The notes below the pieces were generated by a model. The model was not told the origin of the DNA and did no database searches. It saw only the letters and a list, made by a program, of their open reading frames with translations. The position numbers and the translations under genes are program-made. A stretch of 64,000 bases of DNA from Aquimarina brevivitae (GTDB lineage: Bacteria > Bacteroidota > Bacteroidia > Flavobacteriales > Flavobacteriaceae), in NCBI RefSeq assembly GCF_004216895.1, contig NZ_SGXE01000006.1, positions 93,300-157,299 on the forward strand. The letters are read 5' to 3'. Positions 17,259 to 25,419 of this stretch are shown here, piece after piece. Each line of letters opens with the position of its first letter. Position 1 is the stretch's first letter.

Positions 17259-19136
17259 TTAAAGAGACAAATATAACTCTCTTAACACCTGCTCATTAAC
17301 CTTATCTCTCCACTGTTTACCCAATGCATTTTCCCATAGCGGTTCTAAACTTAATGCTACGGATATCATAGTGTTCAATTGTTCATCGGTTAGGTTTGCA
17401 CATAATCCTTGTGGCAGCTCAATGTTGTGTTTGGCCTTCATTTCCTTAAACAAACGCACGCCTTCAGGATAATACTTCCCTAACTTATCAAAAACAATAC
17501 AGTTTCCAATACCGTGTTTAGTACCCAAAACATAAGCTAATCCATAACTCATCGCATGGGCTACGCCAACCTGACTGTACGCAATACTCATACCTCCGTG
17601 CCACGAAGCCATCATCAATTTAGCATCAGCTTCTTCTTTTGGTAAGGTATCCGATAAGAAAATCTCTTTGCATAGATCCAAGGCCTTTTCACCATAACTT
17701 TGACTAAAGGCGTTTAAATACGTTCCATTTAAAGACTCTATACAATGAATATAACAATCCATACCCGTATAAAACCACTGATCCTTAGGTACATCTTTGA
17801 TGAGTTGAGGATCCAATATCACCTGGTCAAAGGGTGTATAGTCTGAATTGATTCCTAATTTGCGTTCCGGTCCGGTCAATACTGTAGTTCTTGACACTTC
17901 GGCCCCTGTTCCAGAAATTGTTGGAATACCTACGTGGTACAAGGCTTTATTGGGCACTAAATCCCAGCCTTGATAATCCGAAGCACTGCCTGGATTTTTT
18001 AACATAATCGCTACAGCCTTAGCTAAGTCCAAAACTGAACCACCTCCAATACCAATAACTCCACTGGGTGCAAATTTATATTCCTTTTTTATTTGAGCTA
18101 CAATAGCATCTACTTGTGCTGTTTTGGGCTCTTCTTCCGTGGACACATAAACTACCGTATCCTGCTGCTGTAGTGGCAATCGATCCTCAATAAGCTGCTT
18201 TTGTGTCTTAAAAACACTATCTATTAAATAGATAAATGGTGCGGTTTCTTTGCGCTGCCCTCCAATAATTTCATCGATTTGATCAAATGATCCTGCACCA
18301 AATACTACTCTAGGTACCATAGGAAAATTCTTATGCTGTGTAGTAGTTTTTTTGGTTTCGATAACTGCTCCTTCTTGTATCAAAAGATTTTCTTTGTTAA
18401 TTAAACGAATTGCTTTTTCTAAATCTTCTGGGGTATCGATTTCTACACCTTCGTGGTGCGTTTCCACCATTTTAATATTCTTACCATACTCCAAGTATCG
18501 GATACACTCAATTTTTTCTGAGGCCTCTAACGATCGCATCGGTAAATGATAAAAATCTAAAATAGCTTGTTTTCTAAACGCATAAATTCCTTTATGCTTA
18601 TAATATACGTGATTTATTTCTTTATCCCTAGGAAAAGGTATGGGAGAGCGCGAAAAATAGAGTGCATAATTATCCTTGTCTACAATAACTTTAACACTAT
18701 TAGGATTCACAATCTCATCCCAATCACTCATTGGTGTCATTAAACTGGCCAAATCAATCCTATCCGCATCTTCTTCTTCAAAAACTGCTAATACTTTTTC
18801 GAGACTTTCTTTCTCTGTAAACGGTTCATCCCCCTGTACATTGACCACTATGTCTATATCCATATGCTCCACAGCCTCGGCAATTCGATCGCTGCCACAA
18901 GAATGTTCTTTAACACTCATTATGGCTTTACCTCCTTGAGCTACAATTTCATCATAGATGATCTCACTATCGGTTACGACAAATGTTTCATCAAACAAAC
19001 CTGTATTAGTGGCTGCTTCATAGGTTCTTACAATGACCGATTTTCCGCCCAGGTTCTGCATTAATTTACCAGGAAAACGAGAGGCGGCATATCGTGCCGG
19101 AATCATGGCTATAGTTCTAAGCTTTTTTCTACTCAA
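17259..19136 (-). CDS. Fusion: CMP-Kdo synthetase (KdsB) + iron-containing alcohol dehydrogenase
   Basis: A single 625-residue frame joins two enzymes. Residues 8-248 are KdsB-like, with [28 protein letters not shown] and a C-terminal [14 protein letters not shown]. Residues 270-625 are a group III alcohol dehydrogenase, with [14 protein letters not shown] and metal ligands Asp460, His464, His527 and His541. Their spacing of 4, 63 and 14 residues matches the lactaldehyde reductase FucO. KdsB activates Kdo with CMP. In Shewanella a metal-dependent dehydrogenase (KdnB) oxidises Kdo C8 before amination, so the fusion probably makes or loads an 8-modified Kdo. Both halves look intact. Confidence 0.9.
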   Translation of the reverse strand: MSRKKLRTIAMIPARYAASRFPGKLMQNLGGKSVIVRTYEAATNTGLFDETFVVTDSEIIYDEIVAQGGKAIMSVKEHSCGSDRIAEAVEHMDIDIVVNVQGDEPFTEKESLEKVLAVFEEEDADRIDLASLMTPMSDWDEIVNPNSVKVIVDKDNYALYFSRSPIPFPRDKEINHVYYKHKGIYAFRKQAILDFYHLPMRSLEASEKIECIRYLEYGKNIKMVETHHEGVEIDTPEDLEKAIRLINKENLLIQEGAVIETKKTTTQHKNFPMVPRVVFGAGSFDQIDEIIGGQRKETAPFIYLIDSVFKTQKQLIEDRLPLQQQDTVVYVSTEEEPKTAQVDAIVAQIKKEYKFAPSGVIGIGGGSVLDLAKAVAIMLKNPGSASDYQGWDLVPNKALYHVGIPTISGTGAEVSRTTVLTGPERKLGINSDYTPFDQVILDPQLIKDVPKDQWFYTGMDCYIHCIESLNGTYLNAFSQSYGEKALDLCKEIFLSDTLPKEEADAKLMMASWHGGMSIAYSQVGVAHAMSYGLAYVLGTKHGIGNCIVFDKLGKYYPEGVRLFKEMKAKHNIELPQGLCANLTDEQLNTMISVALSLEPLWENALGKQWRDKVNEQVLRELYLSL

Positions 19137-19173
19137 GATGTATTACAATTTTTAGTGCCGCAAAATAGGCTTT

Positions 19174-19749
19174 TTATGATGATTTTTTAATTGATCTGCT
19201 AAACAGTTTTCGATAAATTTTTCTTAGTACCAAAAATAAAACGATAACTAAGCAAAGTGCTAGTAAAGGCAAGAATACCGAAACTAATGACAAGGTAGTT
19301 GCAATGCCTGTTTCAGCTGTAGCTACTAAATTGTTGGCAATACCTCCAGTAGTTGCGGTAGAAGAAAGTCGGGTAGCTCCCATGGCACTTTTCACAGTTG
19401 CTGCTGTTCCTCCACCGGCAATAATTGCCAAGCCCCAGGTGATCACCGGATTCAATTCAGTTACCGTAGATACCATAATTGCGGTTCCTGCAATAGTGGC
19501 TAAAGGAATAGCAATCGTATCCAAGGCATTATCAAACCAAGGAATGTAATAGGCTAATATCTCTACAAGTGTGGCAATAGCAAATATCCAAATGGCTAAA
19601 GAGGAGCCAATCCACTGCCAACTATCATTTAACGGTAAGATATCGTAATAGCCAGCTATACTCAATGCTAGTAATGGTAAGAACACCCTAAATCCAGCAG
19701 AAGCAGCTAATCCTATACCTAGACAAATACTAATAACAATTTCTTGCAT
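19174..19749 (-). CDS. DUF4126 family membrane protein
   Basis: A 191-residue membrane protein with about five hydrophobic helices. It has the DUF4126 beginning (ISICLGIGLAASAGFRVFLP) and a glycine/alanine-rich centre (AIIAGGGTAATVKSAMGATR), then a final helix and a basic KKIYRKLFSRSIKK-like tail. The function of the family is unknown. It lies 11 nt downstream of the helicase gene and may be co-transcribed with it. Confidence 0.82.
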   Translation of the reverse strand: MQEIVISICLGIGLAASAGFRVFLPLLALSIAGYYDILPLNDSWQWIGSSLAIWIFAIATLVEILAYYIPWFDNALDTIAIPLATIAGTAIMVSTVTELNPVITWGLAIIAGGGTAATVKSAMGATRLSSTATTGGIANNLVATAETGIATTLSLVSVFLPLLALCLVIVLFLVLRKIYRKLFSRSIKKSS

Positions 19750-19760
19750 AGTTAAATATA

Positions 19761-21200
19761 CTAGTTTTCTACAAAAAAATCATTTTTAAACCCGATCAGG
19801 TATAATTTCTTTCGTGCTCTGGTGATTGCTGTGTATAGCCATCGTAGGTAATCTCTAGAAATACCATCTGGTAAATACGGCTGTTCTACAAAAACGGTAT
19901 CCCATTGCCCCCCCTGAGATTTATGACAGGTTATGGCATACGAAAACTTTACTTGTAGCGCATTAAAGAATTTATTGTTCTTTACCCCTAAAAACTTTTT
20001 ATAATTTGAGCGTTCGGAGGCATAATCCTTTTGTACCTCTTGATATAACTTATTGGATTCTTCATAACTTAAAGAAGGCGTCTCCGAAGTCAGTGTGTCT
20101 AAAAGCAATACCGTTTCAAAAGGTTTTTGATCTGGGTAATCGACCATGACTACTTTTACTTCTGCAAATTTAAAACCATACAATTCTTTGACTGCAAAGA
20201 TCTCTAATACCTTTATAATGTCTCCATTGGCGATAAAGCCAGCTTCACTCTTATTATCCAACCAAAAATAATTATTCTTTACGACCATCAAATGGTCACC
20301 GGCAGACAATTCTTCTTCTTGAAAAAGAATTCGAGATCGTATTTGCTGATTATAAATATTGGCGCGCTTATTAGATCGCAATATAATAACAGACTCTTCG
20401 TGACCCTGTGTATGGTAGGCGTCGTTAATTGCGTCCATAATTTCGTGTCCATCCACCAAACGGACAACATCAGTAAAAGAGCTAATATTGAATTTGAAAT
20501 CATCATATATTTGATCATTTAACAGCTCTCTTAATTCTGTGGCATTCATCAATATACCACTATCTTCTGCCTGGCGCACTACTTCATCCAACTCTATTTC
20601 ATCTACGGTTTTATTAAAACCTAATGCAAGCTTATCCGCGTCTAAGGCCGGACTAACTTCTAGTTTTACCGGAGGTAACTGTGCCGTATCTCCGATAAAT
20701 AATAATTTGCAGTTATAACCAGAATAGACATACATCATTAAATCATCTAACAATGACCCATTTTCAAAGAGTTTGCTTTCTGTTGGTGCATCTGGTATCA
20801 TTGAAGCTTCATCAACGATAAATATTGTGTTACGATTTTTATTTTGCTTGAGTTGAAACGCTACTCCACCTGATTTATCCTTCTTAGGGTAATAAATATT
20901 CTTATGTATGGTTTGTGCGTGCCGACCAGCATAACTACTAATTACTTTGGCAGCCCTACCGGTAGGTGCTAATAAAATAGATTTCAACTGCACCTTCCTC
21001 AGGTTGTTCACCAAGGTACCGATCAAGGTTGTTTTACCTGTACCTGCATATCCTTTGAGTAAAAAAAGTGTATCTTTAGTATCCGATAATAAAAAATGAG
21101 ATAACTTCTGCAGTACCAAATCCTGCTTTAGTGTAGGTTCAAACGGAAATTCTTTTTTGAGTAATTGATAAAATTCCGTTTCCTTCATAGACTTTAACAT
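19761..21200 (-). CDS. RecD-like AAA/UvrD-type DNA helicase
   Basis: A 479-residue superfamily 1 helicase resembling the C-terminal part of RecD2/TraA. It has Walker A in LLKGYAGTGKTTLIG, Walker B in IFIVDEASMIPDA, motif III GDTAQLPPV, motif V ITCHKSQGGQWDTVFVEQPY and motif VI YTAITRARKKLYLIG. It lacks the N-terminal RecD2 extension. A second possible ATG at 21188 removes four residues. The role is probably in 5'-3' DNA unwinding during repair; a partner RecB/RecC is not in the window. Confidence 0.9.
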   Translation of the reverse strand: MLKSMKETEFYQLLKKEFPFEPTLKQDLVLQKLSHFLLSDTKDTLFLLKGYAGTGKTTLIGTLVNNLRKVQLKSILLAPTGRAAKVISSYAGRHAQTIHKNIYYPKKDKSGGVAFQLKQNKNRNTIFIVDEASMIPDAPTESKLFENGSLLDDLMMYVYSGYNCKLLFIGDTAQLPPVKLEVSPALDADKLALGFNKTVDEIELDEVVRQAEDSGILMNATELRELLNDQIYDDFKFNISSFTDVVRLVDGHEIMDAINDAYHTQGHEESVIILRSNKRANIYNQQIRSRILFQEEELSAGDHLMVVKNNYFWLDNKSEAGFIANGDIIKVLEIFAVKELYGFKFAEVKVVMVDYPDQKPFETVLLLDTLTSETPSLSYEESNKLYQEVQKDYASERSNYKKFLGVKNNKFFNALQVKFSYAITCHKSQGGQWDTVFVEQPYLPDGISRDYLRWLYTAITRARKKLYLIGFKNDFFVEN

Positions 21201-21319
21201 TTTAATAATAGTGCCTCAAAAATAAGGGTTCTATACTCTTTTTACCAGTCATTATCGTTTTAATTGAATCTAAGAGGCCACTTTTTTAGTGATAAACTTT
21301 TACGATTCAAAAAAAATTG

Positions 21320-21327
21320 TAGATTTG
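21320..21327 (+). promoter_or_regulatory. Putative -7 promoter element
   Basis: TAGATTTG matches the TAnnTTTG -7 consensus, 34 nt before the ATG at 21362. No clean TTG is seen at -33, only a TTT at 21298-21300. Confidence 0.4.
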
Positions 21328-21361
21328 CGTATACACTAATGTAAAAAAGCTAAAATATAAA

Positions 21362-22009
21362 ATGAGAATCGTTGTTCAATTAGTTCTTTGGGTTGTTATC
21401 ATTTTTTTAGGGTACCTTGTATTTAATTCTGTAATGGGCCCTGTACGATTTAATAAAGTAAAAAAAGCTAGATACGCTAAAGCAATCGAAAGCCTTAAAG
21501 ATATCAGACAGGCACAATTGGCTCACCGTACCGTTACAGGTTCTTTTGAAAAAGATCCTCAAAAATTAATCGCCTTTCTTGATACCGCAAAATTTACGCT
21601 AACCCAGAGAAGAGATTCAAGTTTTATGTCTTACAATAAGATCTTAAAAATTGACGAACCAAAGGATACAGTGGTTATCGACACCCTTGGATACGCTTCG
21701 GTAAAAGATTCCTTATTTAAAGGTACAGACCGCTACAAGAATATGATGGAGATCCCAGTTAAAGGCGTAGACAAGAAATTTGAAATGAATGCTGGGTTTA
21801 TTTTAAAGAATGATTTACGTATCGCGGTTTTTGAAGCTAGAGTTTCTAAAGACGTATTACTATTCGATCAGGATAAAGATCTCCTAGCTCAAGAGAAAGA
21901 AGTAGTTTCTGTAGATGGAGTAAACGGAGAATATTTATCTGTAGGCTCTATGACAGAAGTAAATACATCAGGTAACTGGCCAAAATCTTATGGTTCTAAC
22001 GACCAATAA
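21362..22009 (+). CDS. Hypothetical membrane-anchored protein
   Basis: A 215-residue protein with one N-terminal transmembrane helix (residues 4-24) and a soluble remainder. The region just after the helix, ESLKDIRQAQLAHRTVTGSF, is reminiscent of the long helix of pseudopilin-like proteins, but no prepilin cleavage motif is present. No catalytic motif was recognised. Its 3' end overlaps the DUF3822 gene by 20 nt, and rsmD follows, so it heads a three-gene operon. Confidence 0.75.
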   Translation: MRIVVQLVLWVVIIFLGYLVFNSVMGPVRFNKVKKARYAKAIESLKDIRQAQLAHRTVTGSFEKDPQKLIAFLDTAKFTLTQRRDSSFMSYNKILKIDEPKDTVVIDTLGYASVKDSLFKGTDRYKNMMEIPVKGVDKKFEMNAGFILKNDLRIAVFEARVSKDVLLFDQDKDLLAQEKEVVSVDGVNGEYLSVGSMTEVNTSGNWPKSYGSNDQ

Positions 22010-22808
22010 TACAGCACCAAAAATCTTACATAAATTGTCCATTCAGGTAAGCCTGAGTGGACTTTCTTTTTGTACCCAAAATAAAGATGGTGAAATAGTT
22101 GCCTATCACCACGACAACTTTGGTATCCAATTATCACCAGACCAATTACTGGAAAAGGTGGAGAAGGAATTAGATCAAAATCCAGATTTAGCTTTTGATT
22201 TTGAAGCTGTAGAAGTAATACACCAAAATGAATTGTATACTTTAGTTCCAAGCCCACTATTTGATGAAACCCAAGCCAAGGATTATTTGCAATACAGCAT
22301 AAAACTGCTCGAAACTGACTTTGTCGCTGTAGATACTTTAGAGCAAATGGAGGTCAATTGCGTGTATGTACCTTATACGAATATCAATAACTTCTTTTTT
22401 GAACGCTTTGGATCTTTTACCTACCACCATGCACAATCTGTGTTTTTAAAGCATATCGGGTCGTATCACAAAAATACAGTTGAGAAAACCATTTATGCCA
22501 ATCTACACGAAAAGAGTGTTGATCTCGTGGCAATGGAGCGAAATAAATTACTCTTGGCGAATAGCTTTACTTGTGAAACCACAGAAGATTTTATTTACTA
22601 TCTACTGTTTACAGCAGAACAATTGCAGTTTAATCCAGAAGAATTTACGCTAACACTGCTTGGGAATATAGAAAAAGATGATCCCTATTATGCCATTGCC
22701 TATACGTATATCCGTAACGTAAGCTTAGGCGGGTTACTCCCTGCACCCACTATACTTGCGCCAGCATCTGACTTTGTGCAACATAAATACTTTACCTTAC
22801 TCAGTTAA
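21990..22808 (+). CDS. DUF3822 family protein
   Basis: A 272-residue protein matching the Bacteroidota-specific DUF3822 family, which has a ribonuclease-H/actin-like ATPase appearance: a first domain (LSIQVSLSGLSFCTQ), a DYLQYSIKLL block and a second domain with KTIYANLHEKSVDLVAMERN. The ATG at 21990 overlaps the preceding gene by 20 nt. It precedes rsmD by 9 nt; this pairing is conserved in Flavobacteriia. The function is unknown. Confidence 0.85.
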   Translation: MVLTTNNTAPKILHKLSIQVSLSGLSFCTQNKDGEIVAYHHDNFGIQLSPDQLLEKVEKELDQNPDLAFDFEAVEVIHQNELYTLVPSPLFDETQAKDYLQYSIKLLETDFVAVDTLEQMEVNCVYVPYTNINNFFFERFGSFTYHHAQSVFLKHIGSYHKNTVEKTIYANLHEKSVDLVAMERNKLLLANSFTCETTEDFIYYLLFTAEQLQFNPEEFTLTLLGNIEKDDPYYAIAYTYIRNVSLGGLLPAPTILAPASDFVQHKYFTLLS

Positions 22809-22817
22809 AACTAAACC

Positions 22818-23378
22818 ATGCGTATTATATCCGGAAAACATAAAGGAAAAAGAATACAAGCGCCTAATAAGCTACCCGTTAGACCTACTACAGATATGGC
22901 GAAAGAAGCGCTTTTCAATATCCTGAATAATCAATATTACTTTAGTGAGGTAACCGTATTAGATCTATTTTGTGGTATTGGTAGTATCAGTTTGGAGTTT
23001 GCCTCAAGAGGCACAACAACTATCACTGCAGTAGATGCACATTATGGATGTGTGGGCTTTGTTAAAAATACAGCTAAAGAACTAGAGGCACCGATTGAAA
23101 CTATAAAAAGTGATGTCTACAGCTATTTAGAAAAAGCAGCGGGTAAGTATGATATCATTTTTGCCGACCCCCCTTATGACTTTAGTGAAGCAGAATTTTT
23201 AAGAATTGCAACCTTGGTTTTTGAACATAAACTTTTAAGTGACGATGGTGTATTAATTATTGAACACGCTAAGCACACTTCACTCGAAGCTGGGATCAAC
23301 TATGCACATTCCCGTAAATACGGAAGCTCTGTGTTCAGTTTTTTCAATCATAACACGGTTAATGAAACCGAAGAATAA
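22818..23378 (+). CDS. rsmD: 16S rRNA (guanine966-N2)-methyltransferase RsmD
   Basis: A 186-residue class I SAM-dependent methyltransferase modifying G966 of 16S rRNA. The motifs are RIISGKHKGKRI and RPTTDMAKEALFNIL at the start, motif I VLDLFCGIGSISLEFASRG and the catalytic IIFADPPYDF. The length is typical. It is the last gene of the operon with DUF3822. Confidence 0.96.
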   Translation: MRIISGKHKGKRIQAPNKLPVRPTTDMAKEALFNILNNQYYFSEVTVLDLFCGIGSISLEFASRGTTTITAVDAHYGCVGFVKNTAKELEAPIETIKSDVYSYLEKAAGKYDIIFADPPYDFSEAEFLRIATLVFEHKLLSDDGVLIIEHAKHTSLEAGINYAHSRKYGSSVFSFFNHNTVNETEE

Positions 23379-23414
23379 CAGTGGTATGGTTAGCGAACGC
23401 TATAAAAACACCAT

Positions 23415-23864
23415 TCATTTTGTCATCACCGAGGTCTTGATCGAAAACTCATCGATAGACTTTAAATTACTCAAAGATTGTATTTTGTCTGAGGTATCAT
23501 CTACGATATCTTCATAGAAAGCTAGCGTTTTAGCATCAAAACCTGGGGTATGTTCTGCTGTGATTTTAAAGATATCCATTTGATACAAAAAACTATTTAA
23601 GATATGATGGCTTGAGCAAAGCATTGCTTTGTAAATATTGCGTTTTGCTTTTTCAAGCTGTGATTCCCTGCTGTTTCTGTAATAATCAATACTAACAAAA
23701 AGTACAACGATCCCAAGTAAAACAATCAATTCTAAGATCGATTTTTCGAGACTTGCAAAAAAATTGAGTACGTAAGTAAAAATGTTGATTTCTAGAAAAT
23801 TGTTGATTAGGTAGATCGATATAGCCAGTACCGATCCCACAATAGTAAGCCTATACCTATTCAT
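23415..23864 (-). CDS. Hypothetical membrane protein
   Basis: A 149-residue protein with two N-terminal transmembrane helices (residues 6-25 and about 44-62) followed by a helical cytoplasmic tail beginning YYRNSRESQLEKAKRN. It has no signal for a known family. The architecture is that of a small sensor or anchor without a kinase domain. It is convergent with rsmD (36 nt between stops). Confidence 0.6.
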   Translation of the reverse strand: MNRYRLTIVGSVLAISIYLINNFLEINIFTYVLNFFASLEKSILELIVLLGIVVLFVSIDYYRNSRESQLEKAKRNIYKAMLCSSHHILNSFLYQMDIFKITAEHTPGFDAKTLAFYEDIVDDTSDKIQSLSNLKSIDEFSIKTSVMTK

Positions 23865-24499
23865 GGAAGGTGGAGTTTTGAGTGAGGTAATTAGTGACGA
23901 TGTGTGAAAATCTTCTCATTACGATTGTGCAACTATTTGGTTAAAAAATTGCCATTACGTTAAGGTTCAGGATAAATATACATAAAATTATCTTAAAATT
24001 AAGATTTACTAGTAATTTAATAAGAATAAACTATAAAATACCCCTATCGTTATTATTGTTTTACCGCATTATCGGTTTATCCATCTGCTACAAATGCTAA
24101 ACAAAAAACCACGACACACCGATACCCCTATCCTTGTTGCCGTGGCTTTATTAACATACATAAGTCTAGCGATGTTATTTTGGCATTAGTGCTATACTTA
24201 TACTCTTATGTGTCTGGAAAGGTTATAATGTTACTCTATAAATTGATATTTTTTAAAATTTGAAGCGTACTATCCTGAAGCATCATAACAAAAAATCAGG
24301 TCGCGGTCCATTACCCCAAATATTCCACGACCTATACGATTTTTTGTAACACACAAACTTAAACTTTAGCAGCATTAGCGCCACTATCCACTTATATGTG
24401 TCAGTAACCCCAAAATTGTTACTATGGTTCTTAAAACTTTAACAATAAGTATTCCAAAAATGGATTACGGTAAAGAAAATAAATAAAAAATAAGCGATC
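23865..24499. other. 635-bp gap with one small open frame
   Basis: The gap holds only one small reading frame (24094-24189). The rest is AT-rich. I see no tRNA, strong terminator or repeat above background. Similar phrases (CCACGAC followed later by CATTAGYGC) occur twice, at about 24109-24191 and 24324-24382, but the similarity is too weak to call a duplication. Confidence 0.5.
24094..24189 (+). CDS. Possible 31-residue single-helix membrane peptide
   Basis: An ATG opens a 31-codon frame with a charged start (MLNKKPRHTDTP) and a hydrophobic segment ILVAVALLTYISLAMLFW ending at a TAG. The layout of a basic N-terminus and a single transmembrane helix is typical of small membrane proteins in Flavobacteriaceae. 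No Shine-Dalgarno is visible, as is normal here. Conservation in relatives would decide; the frame could be chance. Confidence 0.5.
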   Translation: MLNKKPRHTDTPILVAVALLTYISLAMLFWH

Positions 24500-25405
24500 T
24501 TAAGCTACTTCATGACCCAGAGAGGCCTCGTATATTTTAAACCAGTCTTGATCCGTCAGTGTCGTACGGCTTACTTCAGTGGTATCCTTTATTCTATTCA
24601 TTTTTGTGGAACCAACCACAGGGATGATATTTGATGGATGTTTTAGGATCCAGGCTAATAGGATTTGATCCATACCTAAACTATAGGTATTAGCTAATTC
24701 GTTTAGCACTTTTTTGATGCGTTGAATTCGCTCCGAAGGTTTACTATTAAAAAATTGCCCACCGGCAAGTGTAGAATATGCCATTGGTGCTATACCCTTT
24801 TGCATACATTGATCTAAAGTGCCATCAATAAATGGATCTAGTTGTACCGGAGATACTTCTATTTGGTTAGTGCAGAGCATAACATAGGAGTCTAAAAGTT
24901 CAAATTGAGAAGTTGTAAAGTTAGAAACACCAAAGTGTATCACCTTACCACTATCCTTTAACGCAGTAAATGCTTCGGCAATTTCTTCGGGCCGCATTAA
25001 TGGTGATGGCCGATGTAGTAATAAAAGATCAATATAGTCTGTCTGCAAATTAGTTAATGACCGATCTACGGACTTCAAAATATGATCTTTACTCGTATTA
25101 TATGACTTTAATTGATGTGCCGGTCTATTTGGAGTAACCAATTGTATGCCACATTTGGTGATGAGCTGCATTGCGGTTCGCTGTGATGATCTGTTCTTAA
25201 TCGCTTTACCAAATAACGCTTCGGTTGTATAATGTCCATAGATATCAGCGTGATCGAAAGTAGTAACTCCAATTTCCAAACAATTATCGATTAGCTGGGC
25301 CGTTTTATTTACCGATAGTTGAGCACCCCATTCACCCCAGTTCATACAACCCGCAACAATACCTGATACCTTTAGTCCATTGTTAGAAAGCTTTTGTGGA
25401 GTCAT
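24500..25405 (-). CDS. Aldo/keto reductase
   Basis: A 301-residue NADP(H)-dependent oxidoreductase with a TIM-barrel pattern. The catalytic tetrad is visible: Asp and Tyr in TTFDHADIYGHY, Lys in MQLITKCGIQ and His in DLLLLHRPSPLM. The C-terminus has PSNIIPVVGSTKMNRIKD, typical of the YdhF/YajO-like branch. The physiological substrate is unknown. It lies 14 nt downstream of the GH3 fusion gene on the same strand and may be co-transcribed. Confidence 0.93.
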   Translation of the reverse strand: MTPQKLSNNGLKVSGIVAGCMNWGEWGAQLSVNKTAQLIDNCLEIGVTTFDHADIYGHYTTEALFGKAIKNRSSQRTAMQLITKCGIQLVTPNRPAHQLKSYNTSKDHILKSVDRSLTNLQTDYIDLLLLHRPSPLMRPEEIAEAFTALKDSGKVIHFGVSNFTTSQFELLDSYVMLCTNQIEVSPVQLDPFIDGTLDQCMQKGIAPMAYSTLAGGQFFNSKPSERIQRIKKVLNELANTYSLGMDQILLAWILKHPSNIIPVVGSTKMNRIKDTTEVSRTTLTDQDWFKIYEASLGHEVA

Positions 25406-25419
25406 CTTTATCTATCTAT

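Noticed and set aside
24105..24435. Degenerate tandem duplication in the 635-bp gap
   Set aside because: Only short phrases (CCACGAC, CATTAGYGC, TTATRTGTC) recur, with unequal spacing. Similarity is near what AT-rich DNA gives by chance.
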